DNA of 64,000 nt from Streptomyces sp. NBC_00249 (lineage in GTDB: Bacteria; Actinomycetota; Actinomycetes; Streptomycetales; Streptomycetaceae), in assembly GCF_026342355.1 (NCBI RefSeq), contig NZ_JAPEMV010000002.1, positions 744,001 to 808,000 on the forward strand, read 5' to 3'. Both the position numbers and the translations under genes were made by a program. Below the pieces are notes generated by a model that was given only the letters and a program-made list of their open reading frames with translations, did no database searches and had not been told where the DNA came from. The stretch's first letter is position 1, and each line of letters starts with the position of its first letter. Positions 1 to 8,053 of this stretch are shown here, piece by piece.

Positions 1-148
1 ACTTCAAAGGTTCGGGCTTGCCGATCCCTGAGAACGGGTCACGCCTGACGTCCTCGATGAGCTTGTTGATCCGGGCGAGCATCTTGCGGTCGTTCTTGAG
101 CCAGGACGTGTAGTCCTCCCAGCCCTGATCCTCGAAGACAAGCCTCAC
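1..148 (-). CDS. yoeB: YoeB-family toxin (mRNA interferase), partial at window edge
   Basis: This is the N-terminal part, about 49 residues, of a YoeB/Txe-type toxin; the rest lies left of base 1. The readable protein starts from GTG (148-146) with VRLVFEDQGWEDY and runs through INKLIEDVRRDPF to GKPEPLK, which matches E. coli YoeB almost position for position. Family members cut mRNA at the ribosomal A site and are neutralised by YefM. The start overlaps the antitoxin stop by four bases (GTGA), so the two are translationally coupled. The catalytic C-terminal His/Tyr region is not in the window, so activity cannot be judged. Confidence 0.9.
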   Translation of the reverse strand, partial: MRLVFEDQGWEDYTSWLKNDRKMLARINKLIEDVRRDPFSGIGKPEPLK

Positions 149-426
149 GCGGCACCCGTACCAGCGTCCGCCGACTCCGGATCGATCAGCTCGCGCTCCG
201 ACACGTTGATGTTGGCCAGGGCGTTCTCGTAGGCCTTGAGCAGCCGACGAGCGTTCGCCGGGGATCGCAGCAGGTATGAGCCCTCGCGCAGGGCCGCGTA
301 GTCCTCGGCCGAGACGAGCACGGCGTTGCCGTGCTTCGAGACGATCTCGATGGCCTCGTGGTTCTCGTTGACCTTCTTGATCAGCGGAAAGAGTTCCTTG
401 CGGGCTTCGCTCGCGGTTATGGACAT
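145..426 (-). CDS. yefM: YefM/Phd-family antitoxin
   Basis: A 93-residue antitoxin of the Phd/YefM fold. The N-terminus MSITASEARKELFPLIKKV is the typical DNA-binding beta-alpha segment; the middle (EIVSKHGNAVLVSAEDY) is the usual YefM signature, and the acidic C-terminal tail would wrap the toxin. It lies directly upstream of yoeB with a 4-base overlap. A perfect palindrome at 446-469, 20 bp before the start codon, is the likely autoregulatory operator. The pair sits in the outermost accessory segment left of ychF and probably stabilises that element. Confidence 0.93.
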   Translation of the reverse strand: MSITASEARKELFPLIKKVNENHEAIEIVSKHGNAVLVSAEDYAALREGSYLLRSPANARRLLKAYENALANINVSERELIDPESADAGTGAA

Positions 427-445
427 GTCCCGACCTCTTCCATCA

Positions 446-469
446 AGTGGTACCTAATAACGTACCACT
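446..469. promoter_or_regulatory. Palindromic operator of the yefM-yoeB operon
   Basis: Perfect 8-bp inverted arms (agtggtac / gtaccact) are separated by an AT-rich 8-bp spacer, centred about 30 bp upstream of the yefM ATG at 426. YefM proteins are known to bind palindromes immediately upstream of their own gene, so this is the expected autorepression site. The AT-rich spacer may contain the -10 box on the minus strand. Confidence 0.7.
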
Positions 470-545
470 CTCGGCGTCTTTCGGAAGGGGGAACGACTGA
501 TGGATGGTCAGCCATGCCGGGCACCGTCCCGGCACGGGAAAAGCC

Positions 546-575
546 AAGGGCCCACCTCCGAGGAGGTGGGCCCTT
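546..575. terminator. Strong hairpin, candidate bidirectional terminator
   Basis: A 14-bp perfect inverted repeat (546-559 with 562-575) with a 2-nt centre, in the gene-poor stretch 427-830. The bases just after it (cctgcgggttta) resemble those after the hairpin at 5502-5539 (cctgcacgttt), which also sits beside a ychF-end repeat. The stretch 427-830 otherwise holds only the yefM operator and the ychF-end repeat; no gene is visible. Confidence 0.6.
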
Positions 576-623
576 CTGGCCTGCGGGTTTACCCAGTGAG
601 CGACGTGGTGCTCATTCACACAC

Positions 624-641
624 TCAGACGTTGAAGCGGAA
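624..641 (-). repeat. Copy 1 of the ychF 3' end (att-core-like)
   Basis: On the minus strand these 18 bases read FRFNV followed by TGA, the exact C-terminus of YchF. Fourteen bases (628-641) are identical to the end of the real ychF gene at 5588-5601 and to a second copy at 3023-3036. The copies differ at the Val codon (GTC here, GTG in ychF) and in the stop codon. Same orientation, tandem order and accessory DNA between copies suggest attachment-site duplicates left by integration into ychF. Confidence 0.65.
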
Positions 642-830
642 TGTCTGCGGGCTGATCCTGACCTGCGACGGAGCCCTATCCAGGGCCCTGACCTGGGATT
701 TCCTCGTTGGCATGCATTGACTCCCGACGGCTGTTTACGGGTGTCCTGCGGACTGGCTGCGGACTGGATGGGTACGCCGAGGCAGAGAAATCCATGGCAC
801 ACCGGCGGGACCTGCAACGAGACTGCGCAG

Positions 831-1217
831 GTGAGCGACTCCTACCCCTGTCCCTGCTGCGGGCACTGCGTGCTCGACGACATGCCCGGCTCCTACGAGA
901 TCTGCCCCGTCTGCTTCTGGGAGGACGACGGGGTCCAGTTCCGCTGGCCGACCATGGACGGCGGAGCGAACAAGGTCTCTCTGATCGAGGCCCAGCGAAA
1001 CTACCAGGACTTCGGCGCCTGCGACCAGCACGGCCTCCAGTACGTCCGCCCGCCGGCCGCGGACGAGCCGCTCGACCCCGCCTGGCGCCCCATCGACCTG
1101 ACGCGCGACTCCTTCGAGGACTGGGACGCGGACGAACGCGCCCCGTGGCCTGACGACCGCTCGGTGCTCTGCTGGTGGCTCCCCACCTTCTGGCGCCGCG
1201 ACCACCCGGCGTCATGA
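831..1217 (+). CDS. CPCC-type cysteine-rich protein
   Basis: A protein of about 128 residues from a GTG at 831; an in-frame upstream ATG at 717 would add 38 residues that do not look conserved. The N-terminus carries CPCCGHCV followed about 20 residues on by CPVCFWEDD, the pattern of the small CPCC zinc-ribbon-like family (Cys_rich_CPCC). Four cysteines in two Cys-x2-Cys knuckles suggest metal binding; the biological role is unknown. The stop codon overlaps the ATG of the next gene (ATGA at 1214-1217), so it is coupled to the HEAT-like gene. Confidence 0.75.
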   Translation: MSDSYPCPCCGHCVLDDMPGSYEICPVCFWEDDGVQFRWPTMDGGANKVSLIEAQRNYQDFGACDQHGLQYVRPPAADEPLDPAWRPIDLTRDSFEDWDADERAPWPDDRSVLCWWLPTFWRRDHPAS

Positions 1218-1945
1218 CCTCCCGCATCGAGCAACTCGTCCAGCAGCTCGACGGCGAGGCCGGCGCGTCCTACGACGCCCGCGCGGAACTGATCTGGATG
1301 GGCTCGGAAGCCATACCCGCCATCATCGACGGACTCCCCTCCCTCGGTGGCTTCGGTCAGCTGACTGCAATCGAGGTCTTCGAGGAGGTGGGCGACCCCC
1401 GCTGCGGCCCCGCGCTCATCGGACTGCTGGACAGCGACAACCCGACCGTCCGCGAGTGGGCTGCGATCGCCCTGGCGAGCCTGGAGATCGACGACGCGGT
1501 CGAGCCCCTGCGCCGCGCCTACCGCGCCTGCCTGGACCGGGCCACCCCGCCGGACTGGACCGAGCCCGACGGCATCCGCTGGGCCCTGACGGAACTCGGC
1601 GCCCGCAGCCCCGTCGTCCCGCCGCTCACCGCGCGCCTACGAGCCACTGCTGCGGATGACGCCCCCGGCTGGCCCTCGGCCCACTTCACCGAAATCGTCA
1701 ACGACCTGGCCGACCACGCCCAGGTGATTCTCTACTGCCAGTTCTGGCGGGTGGACGCCGGCCGCACGTACGGCATCTCCGGCACCGCCCTGGACTGGGA
1801 ACTCGACTGGGCCGCGCCCTGGGAGCACCTGGTCGACGAGGCCCGCACGTGGTCGCTACTGGAGGCCTCCGAAGCCCCCGTCGGCGACGACATCTTCGTC
1901 GCCCCCACCTGGATCGACCGTACCGACCTGTACCCGGAGAGGTGA
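1214..1945 (+). CDS. HEAT-repeat-like protein
   Basis: 243 residues from the ATG at 1214, which overlaps the preceding stop. Residues about 20-110 look like two or three HEAT-type helical hairpins: AIPAIIDGLPSLGG, GPALIGLLDSDNPTVREWA and IALASLEIDDAVEPLRRAY. HEAT solenoids are protein-protein scaffolds, so partner binding rather than catalysis is likely. The C-terminal 100 residues are aromatic-rich and not recognised. The next gene starts only 3 bp after the stop, making a three-gene operon with the CPCC and DUF6000-like genes. Confidence 0.72.
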   Translation: MTSRIEQLVQQLDGEAGASYDARAELIWMGSEAIPAIIDGLPSLGGFGQLTAIEVFEEVGDPRCGPALIGLLDSDNPTVREWAAIALASLEIDDAVEPLRRAYRACLDRATPPDWTEPDGIRWALTELGARSPVVPPLTARLRATAADDAPGWPSAHFTEIVNDLADHAQVILYCQFWRVDAGRTYGISGTALDWELDWAAPWEHLVDEARTWSLLEASEAPVGDDIFVAPTWIDRTDLYPER

Positions 1946-1948
1946 CCG

Positions 1949-2581
1949 ATGCCGTCCCAGCACCCCGAGGAAATCGGCTACGGCCATGTGGTCGAGAGCT
2001 ACGTGACGAGGATGTACGCGGGCCTCCCGCGCTACCTCGTACTGAACGGCGGGCGCTTCCTGAGCCCCCGGTGGTGGCACACCACCCGCTTCACCCGACA
2101 CCTGCTCGATGACGCCGCCGCGATCACCGACGAGGAACTGGAAGCCCTCCTCGGGTACGAATGGCGCTCGCGCCTCACCGCCGCCTGGCTGATCGGCGTC
2201 GACCGCCGCGACCGGTTCCGGGCACGCATCGGCGACCTGCTGCTGGCCAGCGAGGTCTGCTACTCCGGCGGCGCCTACTGCTTCGCCCTGGCCCGCTTCG
2301 GCACGCACGCGGACGTCGAGATCCTCACCGCCTACCTCGACCGCTACCTCCCCCGCACCGACCTGTACTACGACCAGCCCGCCGCCCTGGGCGCCCTCCT
2401 CCGCCTCGACGCCCTCCTCGGTACCCACCACGCCGACCGCTTCACGGAGCCCGGCGGCCTCTGGGACCACTGGGTCAAAGGCGTGGGACGCCTCGGCTAC
2501 CCCAGCCACACCCCCGCCGAGCTTCGCCGCTGGACGGACCTCCACTGCGACTTCGCCAACGGCTGGTCATCCCGCCCGTAA
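1949..2581 (+). CDS. DUF6000-like protein
   Basis: A 210-residue protein with no signal peptide or membrane segment. The sequence resembles the actinobacterial DUF6000 family (named from memory). Features include the early VTRMYAGLPRYLVLNGGRF segment and a central run of helices (TAAWLIGVDRRDRFRARIG, then CFALARFGTHADVEIL) that look like HEAT-type hairpins. A ribosome site (ggagaggtgacc) precedes the ATG and overlaps the end of the HEAT-like gene. Function is unknown. Families like this are often found near contact-dependent toxins as candidate immunity proteins, which is only inference here. Confidence 0.7.
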   Translation: MPSQHPEEIGYGHVVESYVTRMYAGLPRYLVLNGGRFLSPRWWHTTRFTRHLLDDAAAITDEELEALLGYEWRSRLTAAWLIGVDRRDRFRARIGDLLLASEVCYSGGAYCFALARFGTHADVEILTAYLDRYLPRTDLYYDQPAALGALLRLDALLGTHHADRFTEPGGLWDHWVKGVGRLGYPSHTPAELRRWTDLHCDFANGWSSRP

Positions 2582-2675
2582 TCGGGGTGTACCCGCCATT
2601 GACCCCCACTCATTCCCCACCAGGTAAGAGCGGTAATGAGCCAAACGCACACCAGGAGACACGCTCTGTCAGACG

Positions 2676-3022
2676 ATGGAGGTGGACGAGAGCGCCAACA
2701 TGTGGAGGCAGCTGACGAGCTGCGCTCACTGCACAATTGGCTTCAGGCAGACACAGACGTCCGCAGGTCGTCCTCACTGACGCTCCAGGAACACCCTCCC
2801 GAGCCCGGGCAGATGGGCGGTCTGCTGGACGTCATCCAATTGGTCTCTGACAACGGCTGGAGTGCTGCCTCCTTCGTGGTGGCACTGGCCGCTTGGAAAC
2901 GAACAAGGCCCCAGGACCCGCGGATCGAGATCAGGCGGGCACGCTGCGGACTCTGCGCGGACAGCAAAGGCTGCCCAGCCCGCTCCGTCGCAGGTCAGAC
3001 GGCCTTTCGCCGGACGTATTAG
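2676..3022 (+). pseudogene. Frameshifted EACC1-like remnant
   Basis: Reading begins at ATG 2676 with MEVDESAN. The expected continuation, VEAADELRSLHNWL, is in the +2-shifted frame from 2702, so one frameshift lies at about 2700. The shifted frame continues with PPEPGQMGGLLDVI and ASFVVALAAWKRTRP, the hallmark of the small effector-associated constant component EACC1 (acidic helix, PGxMG motif, hydrophobic helix, W-x-R-x-R). After IEIRR the frame becomes non-homologous and ends at the ychF-like repeat at 3019, so a second disruption or truncation is likely. A longer ORF from ATG 2636 exists, but its first 20 residues do not fit the family. Confidence 0.6.
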
Positions 3023-3036
3023 ACGTTGAAGCGGAA
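3019..3036 (-). repeat. Copy 2 of the ychF 3' end (att-core-like)
   Basis: On the minus strand this reads FRFNV plus TAA. Fifteen bases (3023-3037) are identical to 5588-5602 at the end of ychF. It marks the left edge of a 2.6-kb segment ending at ychF; the 'tcagcac' repeat pair lies just inside this edge at 3086-3109. Confidence 0.7.
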
Positions 3037-3085
3037 CGTACACTACAACGCTCCCACCTGCGGAAACGCGGTATCCGAGGGGGCC

Positions 3086-3109
3086 AGTCAGCACCGAATC
3101 AGCACGGGA
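3086..3109 (+). repeat. Arm-type-like direct repeat, left inner end
   Basis: Contains two spaced copies of tcagcac and closely matches 5474-5498, differing at only about three positions over 24 bases. Both copies lie between the two ychF-end repeats, 50 bp and 90 bp in from the edges. This is the arrangement expected for integrase arm-binding sites flanking an attL/attR pair. It overlaps the last codons of the minus-strand gene ending at 3099. Confidence 0.55.
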
Positions 3110-3527
3110 GAACAAGCTCCCCCTGCACTCCCGGAAGTCGGACCTCCAAGATCGACGCCGTCCCGCCGGACACAGCGCACTCGTACAGAGTGATCCGATC
3201 ACCCGGGGCAAGGTGACTCCACCGCACCGGGTTCAGTGGCAAGAGGCGCACCGGAGCCCGAGCGCCGGGAGGGAGGCCAGGAGCGAACTCGACCCACACC
3301 CGGGCGATGTCCAGCTCGGGCGCCCCGTCGTCCTCCCAGAAGCCTGGCGGCGCGGCCCATCCACCGCCCAGCTCCTGGAGCAGGTCGAGCGCCAGCTCCC
3401 ACTCGTCGTGCGCGAGGTAGTCCCAGACATCGGAGACCGTGATGTCGTTGCCGGTGGCGACGTCTTCGGGCACCAGCAGCGAGGCGGCTTCAAGTATCCC
3501 GACGACGTCCATGCGCCGATTGTTCAT
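3099..3527 (-). CDS. Hypothetical protein, MafI-immunity-like plus beta-barrel-like
   Basis: 142 residues from ATG 3527, with an in-frame ATG at 3512 as alternative. The first half contains DVWDYLAHDEWELALDLL, a helical segment found in MafI-type immunity proteins and related actinobacterial proteins. The second half (IARVWVEFAP, then VRLLPLNPVRWSHLAPGD and ITLYE) resembles the EF-Tu C-terminal beta-barrel-like domain seen fused to it in homologues. Cytoplasmic. It follows the MNT-HEPN pair on the same strand after 32 bp and may be their third operon member. Function unknown. Confidence 0.65.
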   Translation of the reverse strand: MNNRRMDVVGILEAASLLVPEDVATGNDITVSDVWDYLAHDEWELALDLLQELGGGWAAPPGFWEDDGAPELDIARVWVEFAPGLPPGARAPVRLLPLNPVRWSHLAPGDRITLYECAVSGGTASILEVRLPGVQGELVLPC

Positions 3528-3559
3528 GCCCTTCGAAGACCGGGCAGCCGATCGGGGCC

Positions 3560-4027
3560 TCAGTAGCGCGGCATGTTCGGGATCGCCTTCTCCGCGAGCT
3601 CGATGAGTGCCTCCACCTTCGCCAGGTCGGCCGCAACCTCCTGCGGCGTCACGGTGGGGGCCTCCGACGACCGGTACTCGACTTCGTTGCGCCGGGCTCG
3701 CATGCGGTTGAAGGGACGCAGGATGGACCCGAGCGGCGGGTCGAGCTGCGCTCGTACGGCCTCGTAGATGACGGTATGGCCACCACGACTGGTCGCGCGC
3801 AGCCCCTGGTTCTGCAATACCGCGGCCAATGCTCTGCGCCCGGCGTCATAGGCCAGCGTGTACGCGCCCTCCGGGTCCGTGGCCGCCAACTGTCGCGCGG
3901 AGCCGACGTGCGTACGCGCCCGGACCAGTTCCGCCTCGGCGGCCTGATGGGAAGCTGGTACGCGTTCGAGCTGGCCACCGCCGATGAGCGCATCGACCGT
4001 CGACCGGCCTTGATTCCAGCGCGTCAT
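3560..4027 (-). CDS. HEPN-domain protein (toxin of a MNT-HEPN pair)
   Basis: 155 residues, all helical. Residues about 50-145 look like a HEPN domain (AYTLAYDAGRRALAAVL, then a C-terminal RMRARRNEVEYRS helix), closest in feel to the SAV_6107-type HEPN group. Classical HEPN ribonucleases carry R-x4-6-H; here the helix reads RNEVEY with no His at the catalytic position, so RNase activity is doubtful. The start codon overlaps the stop of the upstream nucleotidyltransferase gene (ATGA, 4024-4027), the usual MNT-HEPN coupling. In known systems the MNT partner inactivates HEPN by adding AMP to a tyrosine; the Tyr in the EVEY segment is a candidate. Confidence 0.8.
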   Translation of the reverse strand: MTRWNQGRSTVDALIGGGQLERVPASHQAAEAELVRARTHVGSARQLAATDPEGAYTLAYDAGRRALAAVLQNQGLRATSRGGHTVIYEAVRAQLDPPLGSILRPFNRMRARRNEVEYRSSEAPTVTPQEVAADLAKVEALIELAEKAIPNMPRY

Positions 4028-4614
4028 TGCGACTCCAGGTCAAGGTTCAGCTGGACCAGCGGACGTTCGCGAACGCTGGTGAGGAACGGATCGTCTGTAG
4101 GGGCCTCCCACACCTCGACGGAGACCCGGTGGACGTTGACCTCACGACGCAGGCGTCGGGACGCCTCCTCGGCAAGGTCGAAGAGCGCGTCGGCATCGGG
4201 GGCACCCACGACGAGGACATCCACATCGGCGGGCGGCGGCCCCGGCTCACCCTTGTACCGAGCGGCCCAAGAGCCGTAGATATAGGCCCGCTTCACACCT
4301 TCGAGTCCGGCCAGCGCATCGGTGAGCACGGGCACGGGGCCGAAGGAGACAGACATGAGCTCGCTCAGCGGACGGTACAGCGGAGTATCTGTGCGGGCCC
4401 TGACGAGGCGACTGCGCCCCACGCGCCGATCAGCCAGGATGCCCCCGCCGGCCAACCGGTCGACCTCTCGCAGGACAGCCGTGGGCGTCACGCCGACGTC
4501 AGCGGCGAGCTCGGTGATGCTGTACTCGCATTCCGGGTGGAGGAGCACGAGCGCGAGGAGCTCGCCTTGCATACGGGATCGGAGGATGGGTAGCAGGCTC
4601 GGCGACACTTTCAT
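4024..4614 (-). CDS. Winged-helix nucleotidyltransferase (MNT antitoxin)
   Basis: 196 residues from ATG 4614; a longer frame to 4788 exists but its extra 58 residues are not conserved in style. Residues about 15-75 form a winged helix (SITELAADVGVTPTAVLREVDRL). A minimal nucleotidyltransferase domain follows, with the GSW motif (YIYGSWAARY) and the metal-binding DVDVLVVG pair of aspartates. This architecture is common for the MNT partner of HEPN proteins, and the winged helix suggests it also autoregulates the operon. The 3' end overlaps the HEPN start by four bases. Confidence 0.85.
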   Translation of the reverse strand: MKVSPSLLPILRSRMQGELLALVLLHPECEYSITELAADVGVTPTAVLREVDRLAGGGILADRRVGRSRLVRARTDTPLYRPLSELMSVSFGPVPVLTDALAGLEGVKRAYIYGSWAARYKGEPGPPPADVDVLVVGAPDADALFDLAEEASRRLRREVNVHRVSVEVWEAPTDDPFLTSVRERPLVQLNLDLESQ

Positions 4615-4809
4615 TGAGCGCAGGATATCAAGCGCCCAATGAAAGTAACAATTCGCATTTGGTTGCTCACCAGGAGGCATGCGCGCCCAGTGACGGCCCG
4701 CCTCTTCACCTGAATGCCCCTGCCACGTTGACCCCCATCCGCCCCGGCCATCGCATGGAGTGGGGAACATGAGCCCGCGCGGGGCCACCGGAAGGCAGGA
4801 AAGGGCGCT

Positions 4810-5424
4810 ATGTACGTTCGCAGCATCTATGCAACGGGTGATCCGGCCGAGCTCGACGGGGTCGCCGAGGCTCTCCGGACCGACGGGCGGGCGCTGCTGT
4901 CGACGCAGCCGGGCTTTCGCGGGATGGGTCTGTTCGCCGACCGCGAGCTCGGCAAGCTCCTGGTGGGATCGTGGTGGGAGGACGAGGCCTCCCGGCAGGC
5001 CAGCTACGAGAACCTGAGCAAGCGGCGGGCCGAGATGATGGCGCCCTTCGCGCAGACCGTGACGGTCGACAACTGGGAAGCGGCGGTCGCCCGGCGCGCA
5101 GAGGAACTCGGGCCGGGCGCGGGATTCCGGCTGGTCCGCATGGACGTCGAGCCGCCCGACATCGACCTGCTGGTGGACACGTTCCGCGACACGTCACTGC
5201 CCAAGGTCCAGAAGATTCCCGGACTGGCCGGCATCTCCCTGCTCATCGACCGCGATCGAGGCAGAGCCGCCGTCGGCGCGCTCTACACCGACCGCGACGC
5301 ACTCGTGGCATCCCGCGGCGCCGTCGCGGCGGTCCGCGGAGAGGCCGCGACGAAGGCCCACGTGACCACCCGCAGCCTGGAGGAATTCGAGGTGGTCCTC
5401 GCCACGGCGGTCCCCCACTCCTGA
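4810..5424 (+). CDS. Tandem ABM-fold (antibiotic biosynthesis monooxygenase-like) protein
   Basis: 204 residues with no signal or membrane segment. It looks like two ferredoxin-like ABM units. The first (residues 1-95) has MYVRSIYATGDPAEL, GFRGMGLFADRELG and KLLVGSWWEDEAS; the second (105-200) has FRLVRMDVEPPDI, KIPGLAGISLLIDRDRG and VGALYTDRDAL. Members may be cofactor-free oxygenases, heme-degrading enzymes or simple sensors; nothing here fixes a substrate. It is the only plus-strand gene in the 3019-5601 segment and is followed by a strong terminator. Confidence 0.7.
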   Translation: MYVRSIYATGDPAELDGVAEALRTDGRALLSTQPGFRGMGLFADRELGKLLVGSWWEDEASRQASYENLSKRRAEMMAPFAQTVTVDNWEAAVARRAEELGPGAGFRLVRMDVEPPDIDLLVDTFRDTSLPKVQKIPGLAGISLLIDRDRGRAAVGALYTDRDALVASRGAVAAVRGEAATKAHVTTRSLEEFEVVLATAVPHS

Positions 5425-5473
5425 CCCCGCATCCCCTCGCGCGCCGGGCCACTCGGACCGACACCGCGATTCC

Positions 5474-5498
5474 AAGTCAGCACCAGGTCAGCACGGGA
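5474..5498 (+). repeat. Arm-type-like direct repeat, right inner end
   Basis: Two copies of gtcagcac about 11 bp apart, followed by ggga. It matches 3086-3109 nearly base for base and lies about 90 bp inside the ychF boundary. See the left copy for interpretation. Confidence 0.55.
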
Positions 5499-5501
5499 AT
5501 G

Positions 5502-5539
5502 CGGAAGGGGTCGGACTCAACAGAGTCCGACCCCTTCCG
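5502..5539. terminator. 17-bp perfect-stem terminator before ychF end
   Basis: Arms 5502-5518 and 5523-5539 are perfectly complementary over 17 bp around an aaca tetraloop. It can end transcripts from the ABM gene (plus) and from ychF (minus). It sits inside the accessory segment, so ychF appears to use a terminator supplied by the inserted DNA. Confidence 0.8.
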
Positions 5540-5583
5540 ACCTGCACGTTTGACGAAACTACTAACACATGGTAACGAATCGA

Positions 5584-6672
<1,089 letters not shown>

Positions 6673-6806
6673 GTTGGCGACTTCCCGTAGCTGGAGGGGG
6701 CGGCGGCCCGGAGTGGGCCGTCGGACAGTTTACTTTCCGATGAGCGGACGTGGTTGTACGCGTGTCCGGGAGGCCCTGAGCGGCGGCGCCCGCCTACTTT
6801 GGTCCC

Positions 6807-7280
6807 GTGGAGCAATACAGGATGCGTTCGGTACCTCACCCACAGGCGCGGCGCCCCCGGCCCCCCGCGGCCCGGCGGCTGCCCCGGCCGCGGCTGACCG
6901 GGCTCGGCGGCGGGCTGTTCGCCTGCGCCGCGATGCTGCTGGTCGCGGGGGTCTGCTGGCTGCTGTTCGACTCCTCGCTCTTCGTCTACGGGCTGCTCTT
7001 CCTCCCCGTCGCCGCGGCCGCCGCCCTGTGGGTCCGGCCCGCCGACCTGATCACCGCGCCCGTCTCCGCCCCGATCGCCTTCGCCGCCGGGGTGTGGCCC
7101 GTCTCGGGCGGCTCCGGCGGCTTCGGCGGGCAGCTCATGGGGGTGGTGTCGGCGCTGTCCCTGCACGCCGGGTGGCTCTACGCCGGCACGCTGGTCGCCG
7201 CCCTGATCGCCCTGGTGCGCCGGGCCGCGCTGAGCGGCCGCCGCCGGGCTGCCGCGGCCCGGCGCAGCAGTACCGCGTAG
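6807..7280 (+). CDS. DUF6542-like membrane protein
   Basis: 157 residues from GTG 6807. A proline/arginine-rich cytoplasmic N-terminus (about 30 residues) is followed by four hydrophobic segments: LTGLGGGLFACAAMLLVAGV, LFVYGLLFLPVAAAAALWV, a weaker one around VSAPIAFAAGVW, and AGWLYAGTLVAALIALV. An arginine-rich tail ends the protein. It matches the DUF6542 type commonly found next to ychF in streptomycetes. Function unknown. The ppgK gene converges on it with 5 bp between stops. Confidence 0.75.
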   Translation: MEQYRMRSVPHPQARRPRPPAARRLPRPRLTGLGGGLFACAAMLLVAGVCWLLFDSSLFVYGLLFLPVAAAAALWVRPADLITAPVSAPIAFAAGVWPVSGGSGGFGGQLMGVVSALSLHAGWLYAGTLVAALIALVRRAALSGRRRAAAARRSSTA

Positions 7281-7285
7281 ACCGA

Positions 7286-8038
7286 CTAGGACCCGGCGTC
7301 CCGCGCCGCCATCGCCGCGCCCACGATGCCCGCGTTGTTCTGGAGCTTCGCGGGGACGACGGGCGCGCGGACGCCCTCGATCAGCGGCAGGAACTTCTCC
7401 GGTTTGCGGCTGACGCCGCCGCCGAGGACGAAGAGGTCGGGCGAGAACAGCATCTCCACGTGGGCCAGGTACCTCGACAGCCGGTGCGCCCAGCGCTCCC
7501 AGCTGAGGTCCCCGTCCTCCTTGGCCTTGACGGAGGCGCGCGTCTCCGCGTCGTGGCCCTTCAGCTCCAAGTGCCCCAGCTCGGTGTTCGGCACCAGGTG
7601 CCCGTCCCGGAAGAGGGCGCTGCCGATGCCGGTGCCCAGGGTGAGCAGCAGGACCGTGCCGGCGACCCCGCGTCCCGCCCCGTAGGTCACCTCGGCGACG
7701 CCGGCCGCGTCCGCGTCGTTCAGGACGGTGACGGGTCGGCCGCCGAGCCGGGAGGACAGCAGGGCGGCGGCGTCCAGGCCGACCCATCCCTTGTCCACGT
7801 TGGCGGCCGTGCGGGTAACGCCGTTCGTGACCACGCCCGGGAAGGTGACGCCGACCGGGCCCTTCCAGGAGAAGGCCCCGACCACCTCCGCAACGCAGCC
7901 GGCCACCCCTTCGGGGGTGGCCGGGTGCGGTGTCAGTACCTTGTGGCGCTCCTGCGCGAGCTCGCCGCGCTCCAGGTCCACAGGAGCGCCCTTGATGCCG
8001 GAACCGCCGATGTCCACACCGAAGATCTGCATGGACAT
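7286..8038 (-). CDS. ppgK: Polyphosphate glucokinase
   Basis: 250 residues of the ROK-type actinobacterial PpgK, which phosphorylates glucose using polyphosphate or ATP. Visible are the phosphate-1 loop [12 protein letters not shown] near the N-terminus, the sugar-binding VLNDADAAG and [13 protein letters not shown] region, the phosphate-2 [12 protein letters not shown], and the adenosine-region [11 protein letters not shown]. The start ATG at 8038 is used; a second ATG lies two codons later. It lies directly downstream of ispH with a 15-bp gap, probably cotranscribed. Confidence 0.95.
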   Translation of the reverse strand: MSMQIFGVDIGGSGIKGAPVDLERGELAQERHKVLTPHPATPEGVAGCVAEVVGAFSWKGPVGVTFPGVVTNGVTRTAANVDKGWVGLDAAALLSSRLGGRPVTVLNDADAAGVAEVTYGAGRGVAGTVLLLTLGTGIGSALFRDGHLVPNTELGHLELKGHDAETRASVKAKEDGDLSWERWAHRLSRYLAHVEMLFSPDLFVLGGGVSRKPEKFLPLIEGVRAPVVPAKLQNNAGIVGAAMAARDAGS

Positions 8039-8053
8039 ACGGTACGAAAGGAG

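Noticed and set aside
717..830. Upstream part of the CPCC open frame as coding
   Set aside because: The 38 residues before the GTG at 831 lack conserved features and overlap sequence next to the ychF-end repeat.
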